From: Actinomycetota bacterium
GTDB taxonomy: Bacteria; Actinomycetota; Geothermincolia; Geothermincolales; RBG-13-55-18
Reading direction: 5' to 3'
DNA length: 64,000 nucleotides
Assembly (NCBI GenBank): GCA_030019255.1
Contig: JASEFK010000005.1
Location: 190,384-254,383 of the forward strand
A model generated the notes under the pieces. It searched no databases. It was given only the letters and a program-made list of their open reading frames with translations, and was not told the origin of the DNA. The first letter of the stretch is position 1. The number at the start of each line of letters is the position of its first letter. Shown here in pieces: positions 29,626 to 38,472 of this stretch. Made by a program: the position numbers and the translations under genes.

Positions 29626-30699
29626 TCAGCGGACAATCTCCAGGACGGTCACCTGAGGCGGAGCGTAGTTGGAGACGAACAGGCACTCGCCCCTGGAGTC
29701 CACGCACAGTCCTATGGGCTTGGAAGTGGGGTAGGTGAATATCTGGCGGCGGGCCGCCAGGTCCACGCATCCCACCGTCCCGTCCTCGTAATTGCAGACG
29801 AAGAGGTATTTTCCGTCCGGGGTGATGTCCAGGGTACGGGCTGCCCTGCCCACCTTGATGGTGGCGGTGATGGTCCCCGCCTCGCGATCCACCACGGTGA
29901 CCGTCCCCGGAACGTTGTTGCTCACGTAGAGGGATTTTCCGTCCGGCGAGGGTACAACGTGACGCGGGTTCTGGCCGCAGGGTATCTGACGAGTAACCAC
30001 GTGGCCACCGGCCACGTCCACCTCCGCCAGGGTGTCACCTCCCATGATGCACACGTAAGCCTTGTCCCCCTGAGGGGAAAAGCACATGCCCCGGGGGGTG
30101 GCGTACAACGGGATGTCCTTCACCCTCGTCCTCGACCGCGCGTCGATCACCGTTACCGTGTTGGAGTTCCAGTTGGCTACATAAACCCAGGCGCCGTCGG
30201 GACTCACCGCCACCTCCTTGGGGATGCTCCCGGTGTCCACCTCTCCTGCCAGGGCCCCCGATTCGGTGTCCACCAGGACCACGCTGGCCGAGTTGTACAG
30301 GGAGACCCAGGCCCACCTTCCGTCGGGGGAGAAGTCCGCCTCCACCGGTTCGTCGGGAAGGACCACGGTCAGCAGTCTAGCGTAGGTCCGGGCGTCGAAG
30401 ATGAAGTTCTTGTGCGCGTAGAGGTCGTTTACGAATATCCGGTTTCCGCCGGGCATGAGCTCCACCGATTTCGGGCCCGCTTCCACCCGCAGCACGGTCA
30501 GGAGGCGCAGCCCGGTGATCTGTCCGGTGACATAAAATGGTATCTCTGCCTGCGTCCCTTCTTCGGCCCGCTCCGGCGGAACGGCCTGGCTGTTGTCGCC
30601 GGCGGGGCCCGCGGCGCGGCAGCCCGCGATCCCGCAGATCAGGAGGGGGAGCAGCGATCCGTATACTAATATTTTCCATACAAAATGCGAGCCGGTCAT
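29626..30699 (-). CDS. YncE-like beta-propeller lipoprotein
   Basis: 357 residues. MTGSHFVWKILVYGSLLPLL then lipobox ICGIAGC gives an anchored exported protein; GGGAGG precedes that ATG. The mature part is a run of ~42-residue propeller blades with the repeated SPDG(K/A)(W/S)(V/L)YV(A/S)N pattern, as in YncE and nitrous-oxide-reductase-like propellers. Function unknown; such proteins often bind ligands or proteins at the envelope. It stands alone, convergent with rpoD. Confidence 0.82.
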   Translation of the reverse strand: MTGSHFVWKILVYGSLLPLLICGIAGCRAAGPAGDNSQAVPPERAEEGTQAEIPFYVTGQITGLRLLTVLRVEAGPKSVELMPGGNRIFVNDLYAHKNFIFDARTYARLLTVVLPDEPVEADFSPDGRWAWVSLYNSASVVLVDTESGALAGEVDTGSIPKEVAVSPDGAWVYVANWNSNTVTVIDARSRTRVKDIPLYATPRGMCFSPQGDKAYVCIMGGDTLAEVDVAGGHVVTRQIPCGQNPRHVVPSPDGKSLYVSNNVPGTVTVVDREAGTITATIKVGRAARTLDITPDGKYLFVCNYEDGTVGCVDLAARRQIFTYPTSKPIGLCVDSRGECLFVSNYAPPQVTVLEIVR

Positions 30700-31224
30700 G
30701 GCCTCGTCCTCCCATCGACCCACTTTTCCTGGTGGGCCATCTCCGCCCCCGGGGACCTTGCGAGCGTTTTCAGGAGTTATCCCGGCCTCGTAGTCGGTTA
30801 TGGATTGCTTCGAGTATCCTTGAGGGCATGTCTCCACCAGGCTACCGCTGCTCTCCTCGTTCCTCTATCTGTTCCCTTACCGGTTCCCTCACCATGCCCG
30901 CGCGGTCGCTTTTCGAAAACACATCTCGGGTTTCTCTTCCTCACCCCGCTTGGCGGCTCCCGTGGCAGGATACATACGGCGGAACAAAGACCCCCTTCTC
31001 TTTCAGCCTTCCGGTTACATATACCCATGGCTTCCGTCCTCTGGTGTACGCTTCCAATTTCATTTTTCGGCCTGAGGGCCAAAAAGCCCTTTTCGGCTTG
31101 GCAGGTGGGTGCTGCAGTCTCCGGGCCATGCCACCGCTGACACAATATCCCCTGTAGAACCCCCTCCCATCCCGGAGCGACGCGATCCCCTTCACCACTG
31201 TGGATCGAACCGGTCCGGCGCGTC
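30700..31224. other. Gene-free region
   Basis: About 525 bases between two minus-strand genes with no supported reading frame, repeat or structure. It presumably holds the promoter of the YncE-like gene; I cannot point to it. Confidence 0.4.
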
Positions 31225-32313
31225 TCATATCCTGAGCCAGCCGGGGACTATGAGGAAGGCGTATCGCAGGGCGAAGGGTGCGTAAAGGGGATACAGGCCG
31301 AAACCTGCACGGCTTACCACCTTGAGGCCCCATGGGAAAGTGGCTTCGATGAGGCGGCGGTTAAGGTAGCTCATCCTCCAAAAACGGTTTACCCTTCGGA
31401 ATTCCCGGTAGGCCGCCTCGGGATCGTCCACGGCCAGGGCCGCTATCCTCCCGGTCACCAGGGCCCCGTGCACGCCGAAGAGGAGGACCGGGTCCTGTGC
31501 CCCCGCCAGCGTCCCCGCCAGTATGAACCGGTCGTGGAAGAGGCGCGGATTGGAAAAAGATCCCATAGGCAGCACGCCCATGTCCAGCTCGTGCCATTCC
31601 GGAAACTCGAGGCCCTCGTCACGGGCCAACCTCTCCGGGAACCAGCGCTTGGCCTCCGCGCCGAGGGGTCGCTTGCGCTGGAAGAGGAGGGCCCCGGCGA
31701 CCCCGTGGATGGTGGAGAAGAAGGCATAGTCCCAAGTGTATTCATCCATATACAGTATGACCCTGGGGCCCCGGTAGTCCTCGGCCACCATCCCCTGGCC
31801 GAACAGGCCGTAGACGGGAACGAAGGGTATTTCCAAGACCTGGAAGGCATCCCGGAAGAGGCCGGTGGCCAGGATGCTGCGGGGTGGCAGGTCCTCGAAG
31901 TCCCGGCGCGTCTTTACGGGGTGATTGAATTCGAAGTGCACCCCCTCCTCCACGGCGATGCGGTAAAGGTACATGTCCAGGGAGGCTGAGCGGGATCCCC
32001 TCTCCACCAAGTAAGCGGGAACGTTGGAGGGAAACCGGGTATCATAGCGCTTCCCGAAGCTGTAAATGCGGGTTCCTTCCAGGGGTTCGCAGACGGGAGA
32101 GATGTCTATGCCCGTGTAATCCCGTATCCTTCCCAGGTCCATCGGGGTTCCGTCGGCCATCACGTAGGTAAGTTCGCCGGTGGGCATGTCCCGCGCCGGC
32201 CCCCCTACCCCGTCACGGCGCTCCAGCACCCTTACCTCGTAACCTCGCCGCCTGAGGTTGATGGCCGCTGTGAGTCCGGCCAGTCCCGCTCCGACCACGA
32301 TCTTCTCGCCCAT
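31225..32313 (-). CDS. FAD-dependent oxidoreductase (NAD(P)-binding Rossmann)
   Basis: 362 residues. IVVGAGLAGLTAAINLRRRG is the dinucleotide-binding opening followed by the acidic VLERRDGVGG that holds the FAD ribose, as in the geranylgeranyl-reductase and lycopene-cyclase-type superfamily. FGVHGALVTGRIAAL near the C-terminus is the second FAD contact. The C-terminal ~60 residues are hydrophobic and may touch the membrane. AGGAGG is six bases before the ATG. Substrate unknown; a lipid or quinone-like substrate is plausible. Confidence 0.8.
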   Translation of the reverse strand: MGEKIVVGAGLAGLTAAINLRRRGYEVRVLERRDGVGGPARDMPTGELTYVMADGTPMDLGRIRDYTGIDISPVCEPLEGTRIYSFGKRYDTRFPSNVPAYLVERGSRSASLDMYLYRIAVEEGVHFEFNHPVKTRRDFEDLPPRSILATGLFRDAFQVLEIPFVPVYGLFGQGMVAEDYRGPRVILYMDEYTWDYAFFSTIHGVAGALLFQRKRPLGAEAKRWFPERLARDEGLEFPEWHELDMGVLPMGSFSNPRLFHDRFILAGTLAGAQDPVLLFGVHGALVTGRIAALAVDDPEAAYREFRRVNRFWRMSYLNRRLIEATFPWGLKVVSRAGFGLYPLYAPFALRYAFLIVPGWLRI

Positions 32314-32804
32314 GGGTCCTCCTCCCCCTCGGGCCCCTCCCAGGGCGTGCCCGGCGACGAGCTCCCTCGCCGGCACCGCGGAGCACAACCCATTTTATGA
32401 TACCCTCTTTCCGCTGTTCCACCCGCGCGAAAAGACAATGATCCGCCTCGTACCCTTGAGGTTTGGACGAGACTCGGGAAAAAGGAAATATTTTCTATGG
32501 CTCGATCCGGGAACCATGGTACCTCTCCGCGTACCCGTGGCCATCGAGTAGGACGCCTTGCCCGACCCTGGGAACGCCGTGCCCCACCTTATGGATGCGG
32601 AACCCATGCGGGTGATCCTTACCCTGTGGAAGGGCACATTTTCCAGCCCTGAAGGGGGAACCGCCCCGAGTACCCGTGGCCATCGGGTAGGACGCCTTGC
32701 CCGACCCTGGAGACGGGGAACTCGTATGCCTGCCCCTTGTCATCGTGCATAAGGTGCTATATTCTTTTACCGACATGATGTCGGAAAAGAGGGAGGTGAT
32801 CCGG
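32314..32804. other. Gene-free region with a 41-base direct repeat
   Basis: Lies between a minus-strand oxidoreductase and a plus-strand membrane protein, so it is a divergent intergenic region. Its main content is the repeat at 32531-32571 and 32670-32710. Confidence 0.55.
32531..32710. repeat. 41-base direct repeat, two copies 139 bases apart
   Basis: Copies at 32531-32571 and 32670-32710 differ at one base (GAG/GGG). They contain GTACCCGTGGCCATCG and GACGCCTTGCCCGACCCTGG. No transposase is near. It may be a small tandem duplication or a regulatory repeat. Confidence 0.75.
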
Positions 32805-33356
32805 ATGGGAGGAAGTGGAAAGCAGGGTATCTCCCGCTGCTCGAGTGGAGGAGATCGGCCTGGCCCGCTGCTCATGCCGCTGCGCTTCGCGGCGTTCGCC
32901 TTTGCCGCCGCGGAGGCCGTGCGCGGGATGGTGGGCGAGAGGAAATTCCGCCACCTGCTGGCCTGGCTCGGCGGGTGGGCCCTTTTCCTCACCTGGCCGC
33001 GTTACCTGATCTGTTCGCGGTGCGAGGGATACGGCGAGATGTGCCGATCCTATTATTTGGGGAAATACACATCCCTGCTCTATCCCCGCGTGGAGGGGAA
33101 GTCGGTGGGAAAGCTGGGGCTCGCGCTGGAGATCCTCAGCCTGTCCGCCATTTTCTGGGTCCCGGCCCTGGCCCTGCGGAAGAATAGGAAGAAACTGGCA
33201 AGATACCTGGCCCTGATGCAGGCGGTGCTCCTGGGCCAGTTCTTCCACGCCTGCCGCTGGTGTGGAACCCATGACCAGCAGGAGTGGAAGAAGGTCTGCC
33301 CGGCTTACCGCTTCTGGAGGCCGAGGGCCTCCTCGTGCGGAGCTTTCGGCGGCTGA
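32805..33356 (+). CDS. Small cysteine-rich membrane protein, unknown function
   Basis: 183 residues from the ATG with GGGAGGTGAT before it, which is better than any upstream start. Three hydrophobic segments (~22-40, ~45-62, ~100-120, with a shorter one near 130). Cysteine motifs sit between them: ICSRCEGYGEMC, ACRWCGTH and VCP. The pairs suggest a metal or Fe-S site or a thiol-disulfide role at the membrane. I recognise no family. The tail is short and low-complexity. Confidence 0.6.
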   Translation: MGGSGKQGISRCSSGGDRPGPLLMPLRFAAFAFAAAEAVRGMVGERKFRHLLAWLGGWALFLTWPRYLICSRCEGYGEMCRSYYLGKYTSLLYPRVEGKSVGKLGLALEILSLSAIFWVPALALRKNRKKLARYLALMQAVLLGQFFHACRWCGTHDQQEWKKVCPAYRFWRPRASSCGAFGG

Positions 33357-33385
33357 GTCGTTCCCGGTTGATTTCAAGGCGGATG

Positions 33386-33398
33386 CTTAACGGTTAAG
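33386..33398. promoter_or_regulatory. Candidate operator CTTAACGGTTAAG
   Basis: Reverse-orientation copy of the 16471-16483 dyad with identical arms. It lies 209 bases before the RDD-protein gene. TTGACA is visible at 33480-33485 but has no good -10 at the proper distance. Confidence 0.4.
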
Positions 33399-33606
33399 GC
33401 GGGTGATTTCAGGATTGAAGACATGCGGTAAACCAGGTAAGGATTTGTCTATGTGACCGGCAAGTGATATTTTTTCCCCTTGACATTCCCGATTCCGGTC
33501 CGAAAGTGATTAGGGAGGAACGGTAGGGAAGGTTTTGTGAAGGGCATCGTTTATGCCCACCGGCTTTGCACGCCTATAGGCCCAAGGGGAAAGTGGAAAG
33601 GATGTT

Positions 33607-34188
33607 ATGAAGATGAAAGCGTGCCCAAATTGCGGCTTGCTCAACACCGAGGGAGCGAATTTCTGCTCCGGCTGCGGTTACCGCCTTTCGGACGTCATGC
33701 CCCCTGGAACGACGCACCCGGCGTTCCAGGTAGCGGAGGGTGCCTACCCGCGATACGCGGGGTTCTGGATCCGCTTCGCCGCTGCCATCGTCGACGGCTT
33801 GGTCCTCTCGGTCGCCTTCCTTCCGGTGAACCTCCTCTTTTGGGCGGTCAACGAAAACATCCATTTCTGGGGCTCCTGGGACTTCAGCCGGGGGGTCAGC
33901 TCGGGCCTGCTCTTCCTTTTCAACGTGATCCGGACCCTTATAGGCTGGGCCTATTACACCTATCTCACCGGCCGCTACGGAGCCACCCTGGGCAAGAAGC
34001 TGCTGGGCCTGAGGGTGGTGGGCGAGGACCTGCAGCCGGTCACTTACGGGACGGCGGTGGTCAGGGAGATACCGGGCAAGCTCCTCTCCGCCCTGGCCTG
34101 CATGCTGGGCTACATCTGGGCGGGCTTCGACGGGCGTAAACAGGCTTGGCACGACAAGATCGCGAGAACCCTGGTCATTTACGGCTGA
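33607..34188 (+). CDS. Zinc-ribbon RDD family membrane protein
   Basis: 193 residues. The N-terminus CPNCGLLNTEGANFCSGCG is a zinc ribbon, followed by a short linker and an RDD domain from ~residue 48: YAGFWIRFAAAIVDGLVL has the Arg and Asp residues naming the family, then LGKKLLGLRVVGED. Two to three transmembrane helices. RDD proteins act in transport or ion handling at the membrane in some bacteria, but their reaction is generally not known. Start at the ATG with GGAAAGGA just before. Confidence 0.82.
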   Translation: MKMKACPNCGLLNTEGANFCSGCGYRLSDVMPPGTTHPAFQVAEGAYPRYAGFWIRFAAAIVDGLVLSVAFLPVNLLFWAVNENIHFWGSWDFSRGVSSGLLFLFNVIRTLIGWAYYTYLTGRYGATLGKKLLGLRVVGEDLQPVTYGTAVVREIPGKLLSALACMLGYIWAGFDGRKQAWHDKIARTLVIYG

Positions 34189-34595
34189 GAACGGACCGTC
34201 GACCGGGGCAGGGGGCCAGGAAGAACACGTGCCGATGCGGAAGATGTTGGCATAAAGAAAAAGAGCGCGCGGTTGATAACTGCCTTTCTTCCTGCCGCCT
34301 CGACATCCACTCCCCCTAAGCATCGGAGCGGGCCCGCAATGGTTTAAACTGCCTTTCTTCCTGCCGCCTCGGCGCAGGCCCTCCGCAACGTGTGCATAAC
34401 GCATGGGCATGGAGATATCCGGTTGGGAAAAGGAGATGTCCCCCGGTCCCTTGGCGTGCGTCGTTAGAGGTCCCGAGGTGGTGGATGTGATAACATTTTA
34501 TCGTCCGGGTTATCGTCCGGGAAGGCGGCGAGCGGGTCGGCGGCAAGGGTGGAAGAACCCCAGAGGAGGGAGAAAGCGGCCCAGGAGGTCGGACA
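34189..34595. other. Gene-free region with a 25-base direct repeat
   Basis: No gene seen between two zinc-ribbon genes. Contains copies of the repeat at 34278-34302 and 34347-34371. Confidence 0.5.
34278..34371. repeat. 25-base direct repeat, two exact copies
   Basis: AACTGCCTTTCTTCCTGCCG plus five more bases occurs identically at 34278-34302 and 34347-34371, starting 69 bases apart. It is pyrimidine-rich. Function unknown. Confidence 0.65.
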
Positions 34596-35111
34596 ATGAT
34601 CTGTAACGGCTGTGGAGCCGAGAACAGCGATGACGCCCGCTTCTGTGTGAAATGCGGGAGGGACTTATCCGCCGTGGTGGCGGCCAGCGGTGAAAACGCC
34701 GGGAAGGAGGATTTCCAGGCTGCGGGTTATCCGACCTCCGGCGAGAGCAGCGAGCCCGATTCCGGGTCGAAGGAAACCCTTCCCCGTCCTCCCTCCGCCG
34801 GGTACCAGCCGGCAATTTCCCACGCTCAACCGTACTACATTCCTTATTCCATGCCCCGTACTGATGGCCTTTGCGTCGCCGGGATGGTGCTGGGCATCAT
34901 CGGTCTGGTTCTCTTTTGGGTCCCCGTCTTCGCCATCATCTGCGGCATCCTGGGGATCGTCCTGGGGTCCATCGGGATAAAGAACGTGCAGAACGAGCCG
35001 CAGCTCAAGACGGGTCAGGGAATGGGGGTGGCCGGGCTGGTCACCGGGATCCTGGCTTTCCTGGGGGGAATAGTGATGTTCATCCTCTACGCCTCCCTCG
35101 CCACGTGGTGA
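34596..35111 (+). CDS. Zinc-ribbon DUF4190 membrane protein
   Basis: 171 residues. An N-terminal zinc ribbon (ICNGCGAENSDDARFCVKCG) is followed by a Pro/Ser-rich linker and, from about residue 90, a DUF4190-like pair of hydrophobic helices with the Gly-rich motif (LGIIGLVLFWVPVFAIICGI, then GIVLGSIGIKN and MGVAGLVTGILAF). Function of DUF4190 is not known. The preceding gene has the same ribbon joined to an RDD domain, so both appear to belong to a local family of zinc-ribbon-tagged membrane proteins. Confidence 0.82.
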   Translation: MICNGCGAENSDDARFCVKCGRDLSAVVAASGENAGKEDFQAAGYPTSGESSEPDSGSKETLPRPPSAGYQPAISHAQPYYIPYSMPRTDGLCVAGMVLGIIGLVLFWVPVFAIICGILGIVLGSIGIKNVQNEPQLKTGQGMGVAGLVTGILAFLGGIVMFILYASLATW

Positions 35112-35331
35112 CCGGCTACCTTTTTCCGGTTCCCGACCTGAAGGATGTCCTCGGCCTTGATTCAAGGTTATTGCAGCTAAGCTTTCCATTCTTGCCGCGG
35201 CTTGGAGATTTTCCAAGATGCCCTCGGTCCGGGCCGATTCTTAACGCGGTAACCTTAAATTTCCCATCCGGGGCCGCTCAAGGGATTTTCACGGCGGTTC
35301 TCCCCGTCGATTTACCACCCCTTGAGGTGAG

Positions 35332-36258
35332 TCATCGACCCACCTCGCCCCTTTCCACCAGCCAGGCGTAGGCGGAGAGGGCGGCCTTGGCTCCCTCGCC
35401 GGCGGCGATGATGATCTGCTTCTCCAGGACGGTGGTCACGTCCCCGGCGGCGAAGAGCCCCGGCAGGCTGGTGCGGTTGTTGGCGTCGATGACGATCTCC
35501 CCCGCGGGGTTGAGCTCCACTTCGGGAGGGAGGTATGCGGTGCTGGGCACGCTACCTATCTCGATGAAAACCCCCTGTACCTCGAGGGACTCTTCCCTTC
35601 CCCCGCTCGAGAACTCTATCCCCTCCACGAAGGTGGTCCCACGGATGGCCAGCACCCGGGACGAGGTGCGCACCTCCACCTTCGGGGAGTCCAGCACCTG
35701 CCGCCTGCGTATCTCGTCCCCGTCGAGGGTGGGTTCGATGGTAAGGACGTGTACCATGTCGGCGATCTGCGCCAGCTGGAGGGCGGCGTCCAGGGCGGAG
35801 TTCCCCCCTCCCACCACGGCCACCCTTCGGCCGCGGAACAGGGGGGCGTCGCAGGTGGCGCAGTAGGCCACTCCCCGCCCGCGGAACTCATCCTCTCCCG
35901 GCACCCCCAGCTTGCGCGGAACCTTGCCCGAAGCGGCTATGGCTGCCTTGGAATAATATTCCTCCCCCTTGTCCGTGGCCACCCTGAAACGTCCCTTCTC
36001 CCTGCAGAGGGAGACGACCGTCCTGCCCTCCAGGAGCTGTACCTTGAAGTTCTCCAGGTGGTCGCGGAAGCGCTCCACCAGCTCCGCCCCGCTGATGAGC
36101 TGGTATCCAAGGTAGTTCTCCACCTCCCAGGACCAGGCCGCCTGCCCTCCCACGTTGCTGGAGATGACCAGGGTGTCCAGCATCTTGCGGGCGCAGTACA
36201 CCCCGGCGGAAAGGCCGGCGGGTCCGGCCCCGATGATGATCACGTCGTGAAGCTCCAT
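35332..36258 (-). CDS. Thioredoxin-disulfide reductase family protein
   Basis: 308 residues. IIIGAGPAGLSAGVYCAR opens the FAD domain, CATCDAP is the redox-active CxxC, VAVVGGGNSALDAAL the NADPH site and LFAAGDVTT the C-terminal FAD contact. This is the TrxB fold. Compared with standard TrxB it has a family signature near the N-terminus of NVGGQAAWSWEVENYLGY, and the residues near the CxxC also match ferredoxin-dependent-type relatives, so I do not fix the electron donor. No thioredoxin gene adjoins it. Confidence 0.85.
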   Translation of the reverse strand: MELHDVIIIGAGPAGLSAGVYCARKMLDTLVISSNVGGQAAWSWEVENYLGYQLISGAELVERFRDHLENFKVQLLEGRTVVSLCREKGRFRVATDKGEEYYSKAAIAASGKVPRKLGVPGEDEFRGRGVAYCATCDAPLFRGRRVAVVGGGNSALDAALQLAQIADMVHVLTIEPTLDGDEIRRRQVLDSPKVEVRTSSRVLAIRGTTFVEGIEFSSGGREESLEVQGVFIEIGSVPSTAYLPPEVELNPAGEIVIDANNRTSLPGLFAAGDVTTVLEKQIIIAAGEGAKAALSAYAWLVERGEVGR

Positions 36259-36474
36259 GCCTCCGCTAAAACGGGGAGATCGAGCAGGAAGTCGATCCCG
36301 CTGTTACCACCCGACAACCGACCCGGCATCCGGGAGCTCGCGCTTAGCGCCCTTTCGGCACGGGTTCCACAAGATACCCGCACCTGCATCTCCCGCTCCT
36401 TGCATGTATCACTACTACCTTAAAAGAGGGATCTACGAGAGGTATGGCACCTGGACCTTCCGCCCCCGTATGCC

Positions 36475-38367
36475 TCAACGGTTTTCCGCCACCGGTTCCT
36501 CCAGGTTCTCGCTGGGTTCTTCCGCCATCCCGGCCCGCGAGCTGAACTTTTCCAACAGCGAACGGAAAACGTCCCCCTCCAAGGTTTCCTTCTCCAGCAG
36601 TATCTCCGCGATGCCCTCCAGGGCCCGGCGGTTCTCGGAAAGCAGCCCCCTTACCCGCTCGTAATTGGAGGTCACGATGTCCTTGACCTCCTGGTCGATG
36701 AGTTCCGCGGTGGCCTCGCTGTAGTTGGCCTCCTTGCCGTAGGAAAACTCTCCCAGGAGAAGGCGTGCTCCCCGCTCCAGCCCCAGGGCGACGGGTCCCA
36801 GCTTATCGCTCATTCCGTAATCCTCCACCATCTTGCGGGCCAAGATGGTAGCTTTTTCCAGGTCATTCTGGGCCCCGGTGGAAACTTCTCCGAAGACAAT
36901 CTCCTCCGCCGCCCGGCCGGCCAGGAGAACTCCCAGGCGGTCTTCCAGCTCCGGGCGGGTCATGATGTAGCGGTCCTCCTCGGGGAGCTGCATGGTCATG
37001 CCCAGGGAGCCTATTCCCCGGGGGATGACGGTTATGCGGTGGACGGGATCGGCGTGCTCCAGCAGGGAAGCGGCCAAGGCGTGGCCCACCTCGTGGAAGG
37101 CCACCACCCGGCGTTCCCGCTCGCTCATCACCCGGCTCTTCAGCTCCAGGCCTCCGATGACCCGGTCGATGGCCTCCTCGAATTCCTGCTGGTTGACGGC
37201 CTTCTTGTTCTTGCGTGCGGCTAAAAGAGCGGCTTCGTTGACCACGTTGGCCAGCTCCGCCCCCGCGAAGCCGGGGGTGCGCGCGGCGATTTTCTTGAGG
37301 TCCACATCCGGGCCCAGCTTCACCCGGCGGGCGTGCACCTTGAGTATCTCCTCCCGTCCCTTGATGTCCGGGCGGTCGATCATTATCTGCCGGTCGAAGC
37401 GCCCGGGCCGCAGGATGGCGGGGTCCAGGACCTCGGGACGGTTGGTGGCGGCCAGGATGATGACCCCCGTCTGGGGGTCGAAGCCGTCCATCTCCGAGAG
37501 CAGCTGGTTGAGGGTCTGCTCGCGTTCTTCCGTTCCCCCGCTGGCCATGATGCCGCCCCGCACCTTGCCGATGGTGTCTATCTCGTCGATGAACACGATG
37601 CAGGGAGCCTTGGACTTGGCCTGCTCGAAGAGGTCCCGGACCCGGGCCGCGCCCACCCCGACGAACATCTCCATGAACTGGGAACCGCTTATGGAGAAGA
37701 AGGGGACGTCGGCCTCCCCGGCCACGGCGCGGGCCAGGAGGGTCTTCCCCGTCCCCGGCGGCCCCACCAGCAGGACCCCCTTGGGGATGCGGGCCCCGAT
37801 GCTGCGGTACTTCTGGGGGTGGCGGAGGAAGTCGATGATCTCCCGCAGCTCCTCCTTGGCCTCGTCCAGCCCGGCCACGTCGTCGAAGGTTACCCGGTCC
37901 ACGCTGCGGTCGTAGAGCTTAACCTTGGACTGGCCGAAGGACATGGGGCTGACCCCGCCCACCCGCCGTGCGAGGCGCCGGAAGACGAAGAACCAGATGA
38001 AGGCGATGAGCCCCAGGGGGAGCACCCAGGTGAGCAGGAAGTCCCTCCAGAAGGTGTTCTCCACCCTTCCCGAGAAGTCCACGCCCTTTTCCTCCAGCAG
38101 GGCCACCAGATCCTTGATGTCCGTGTCCGGTATGCGGGTGGCGACGAAGTTGCTCTCCCCCTCCTGGGTCTTGAGGGTGCCCTCGATATGGGTGTCGGTG
38201 ATGACCACCTTGCTTACCTCACCGGCATTCAGGTGGCCCAGGAATTCGCTGTAGCTTATCTCCGTAGGCTGGAAAGGTTTGGCAAACTGTATGCTGAGGA
38301 TAATGCCCAGGGCCAGCAGGCCGTAGACCAAGTACAGCCAGAGCTTTTTCTTTCTGCTCTCGTCCAT
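36475..38367 (-). CDS. ftsH: ATP-dependent zinc metalloprotease FtsH
   Basis: 630 residues. Two membrane segments (~10-28 and ~111-130) flank a short extracytoplasmic domain. The AAA module has GPPGTGKT (~202-209), IDEIDTIG and the SRH with RPGRFDRQ; the protease site is HEVGH (H425, E426, H429; HEAGH in most homologues). It degrades membrane and regulatory proteins as a hexamer. I start at [10 protein letters not shown]: the upstream in-frame stretch is short, and a TATAAT lies seven bases before this ATG, suggesting a leaderless mRNA. The C-terminus is a long coiled region. Confidence 0.95.
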   Translation of the reverse strand: MDESRKKKLWLYLVYGLLALGIILSIQFAKPFQPTEISYSEFLGHLNAGEVSKVVITDTHIEGTLKTQEGESNFVATRIPDTDIKDLVALLEEKGVDFSGRVENTFWRDFLLTWVLPLGLIAFIWFFVFRRLARRVGGVSPMSFGQSKVKLYDRSVDRVTFDDVAGLDEAKEELREIIDFLRHPQKYRSIGARIPKGVLLVGPPGTGKTLLARAVAGEADVPFFSISGSQFMEMFVGVGAARVRDLFEQAKSKAPCIVFIDEIDTIGKVRGGIMASGGTEEREQTLNQLLSEMDGFDPQTGVIILAATNRPEVLDPAILRPGRFDRQIMIDRPDIKGREEILKVHARRVKLGPDVDLKKIAARTPGFAGAELANVVNEAALLAARKNKKAVNQQEFEEAIDRVIGGLELKSRVMSERERRVVAFHEVGHALAASLLEHADPVHRITVIPRGIGSLGMTMQLPEEDRYIMTRPELEDRLGVLLAGRAAEEIVFGEVSTGAQNDLEKATILARKMVEDYGMSDKLGPVALGLERGARLLLGEFSYGKEANYSEATAELIDQEVKDIVTSNYERVRGLLSENRRALEGIAEILLEKETLEGDVFRSLLEKFSSRAGMAEEPSENLEEPVAENR

Positions 38368-38373
38368 GATAAC

Positions 38374-38379
38374 ATTATA
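38374..38379 (-). promoter_or_regulatory. -10 hexamer immediately before ftsH
   Basis: TATAAT with its 3' end six bases before the A of the ATG, so transcription would start at or next to the start codon. No Shine-Dalgarno is present between, and no good -35 is visible 16-18 bases upstream. Confidence 0.5.
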
Positions 38380-38472
38380 CCCGCTCCGGTGGGGCGGCAC
38401 CTGACGCGTGCATGCGAAAACAGTCTCCCGCGGATTGCGGCGAAGGGCTCGAACCGAAGGTTGGCGGAAGCC

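Noticed and set aside
32395..32992. Minus-strand frames across the 41-base repeat
   Set aside because: The similar peptides in both frames merely reflect the DNA repeat; there is no homology and no start signal.
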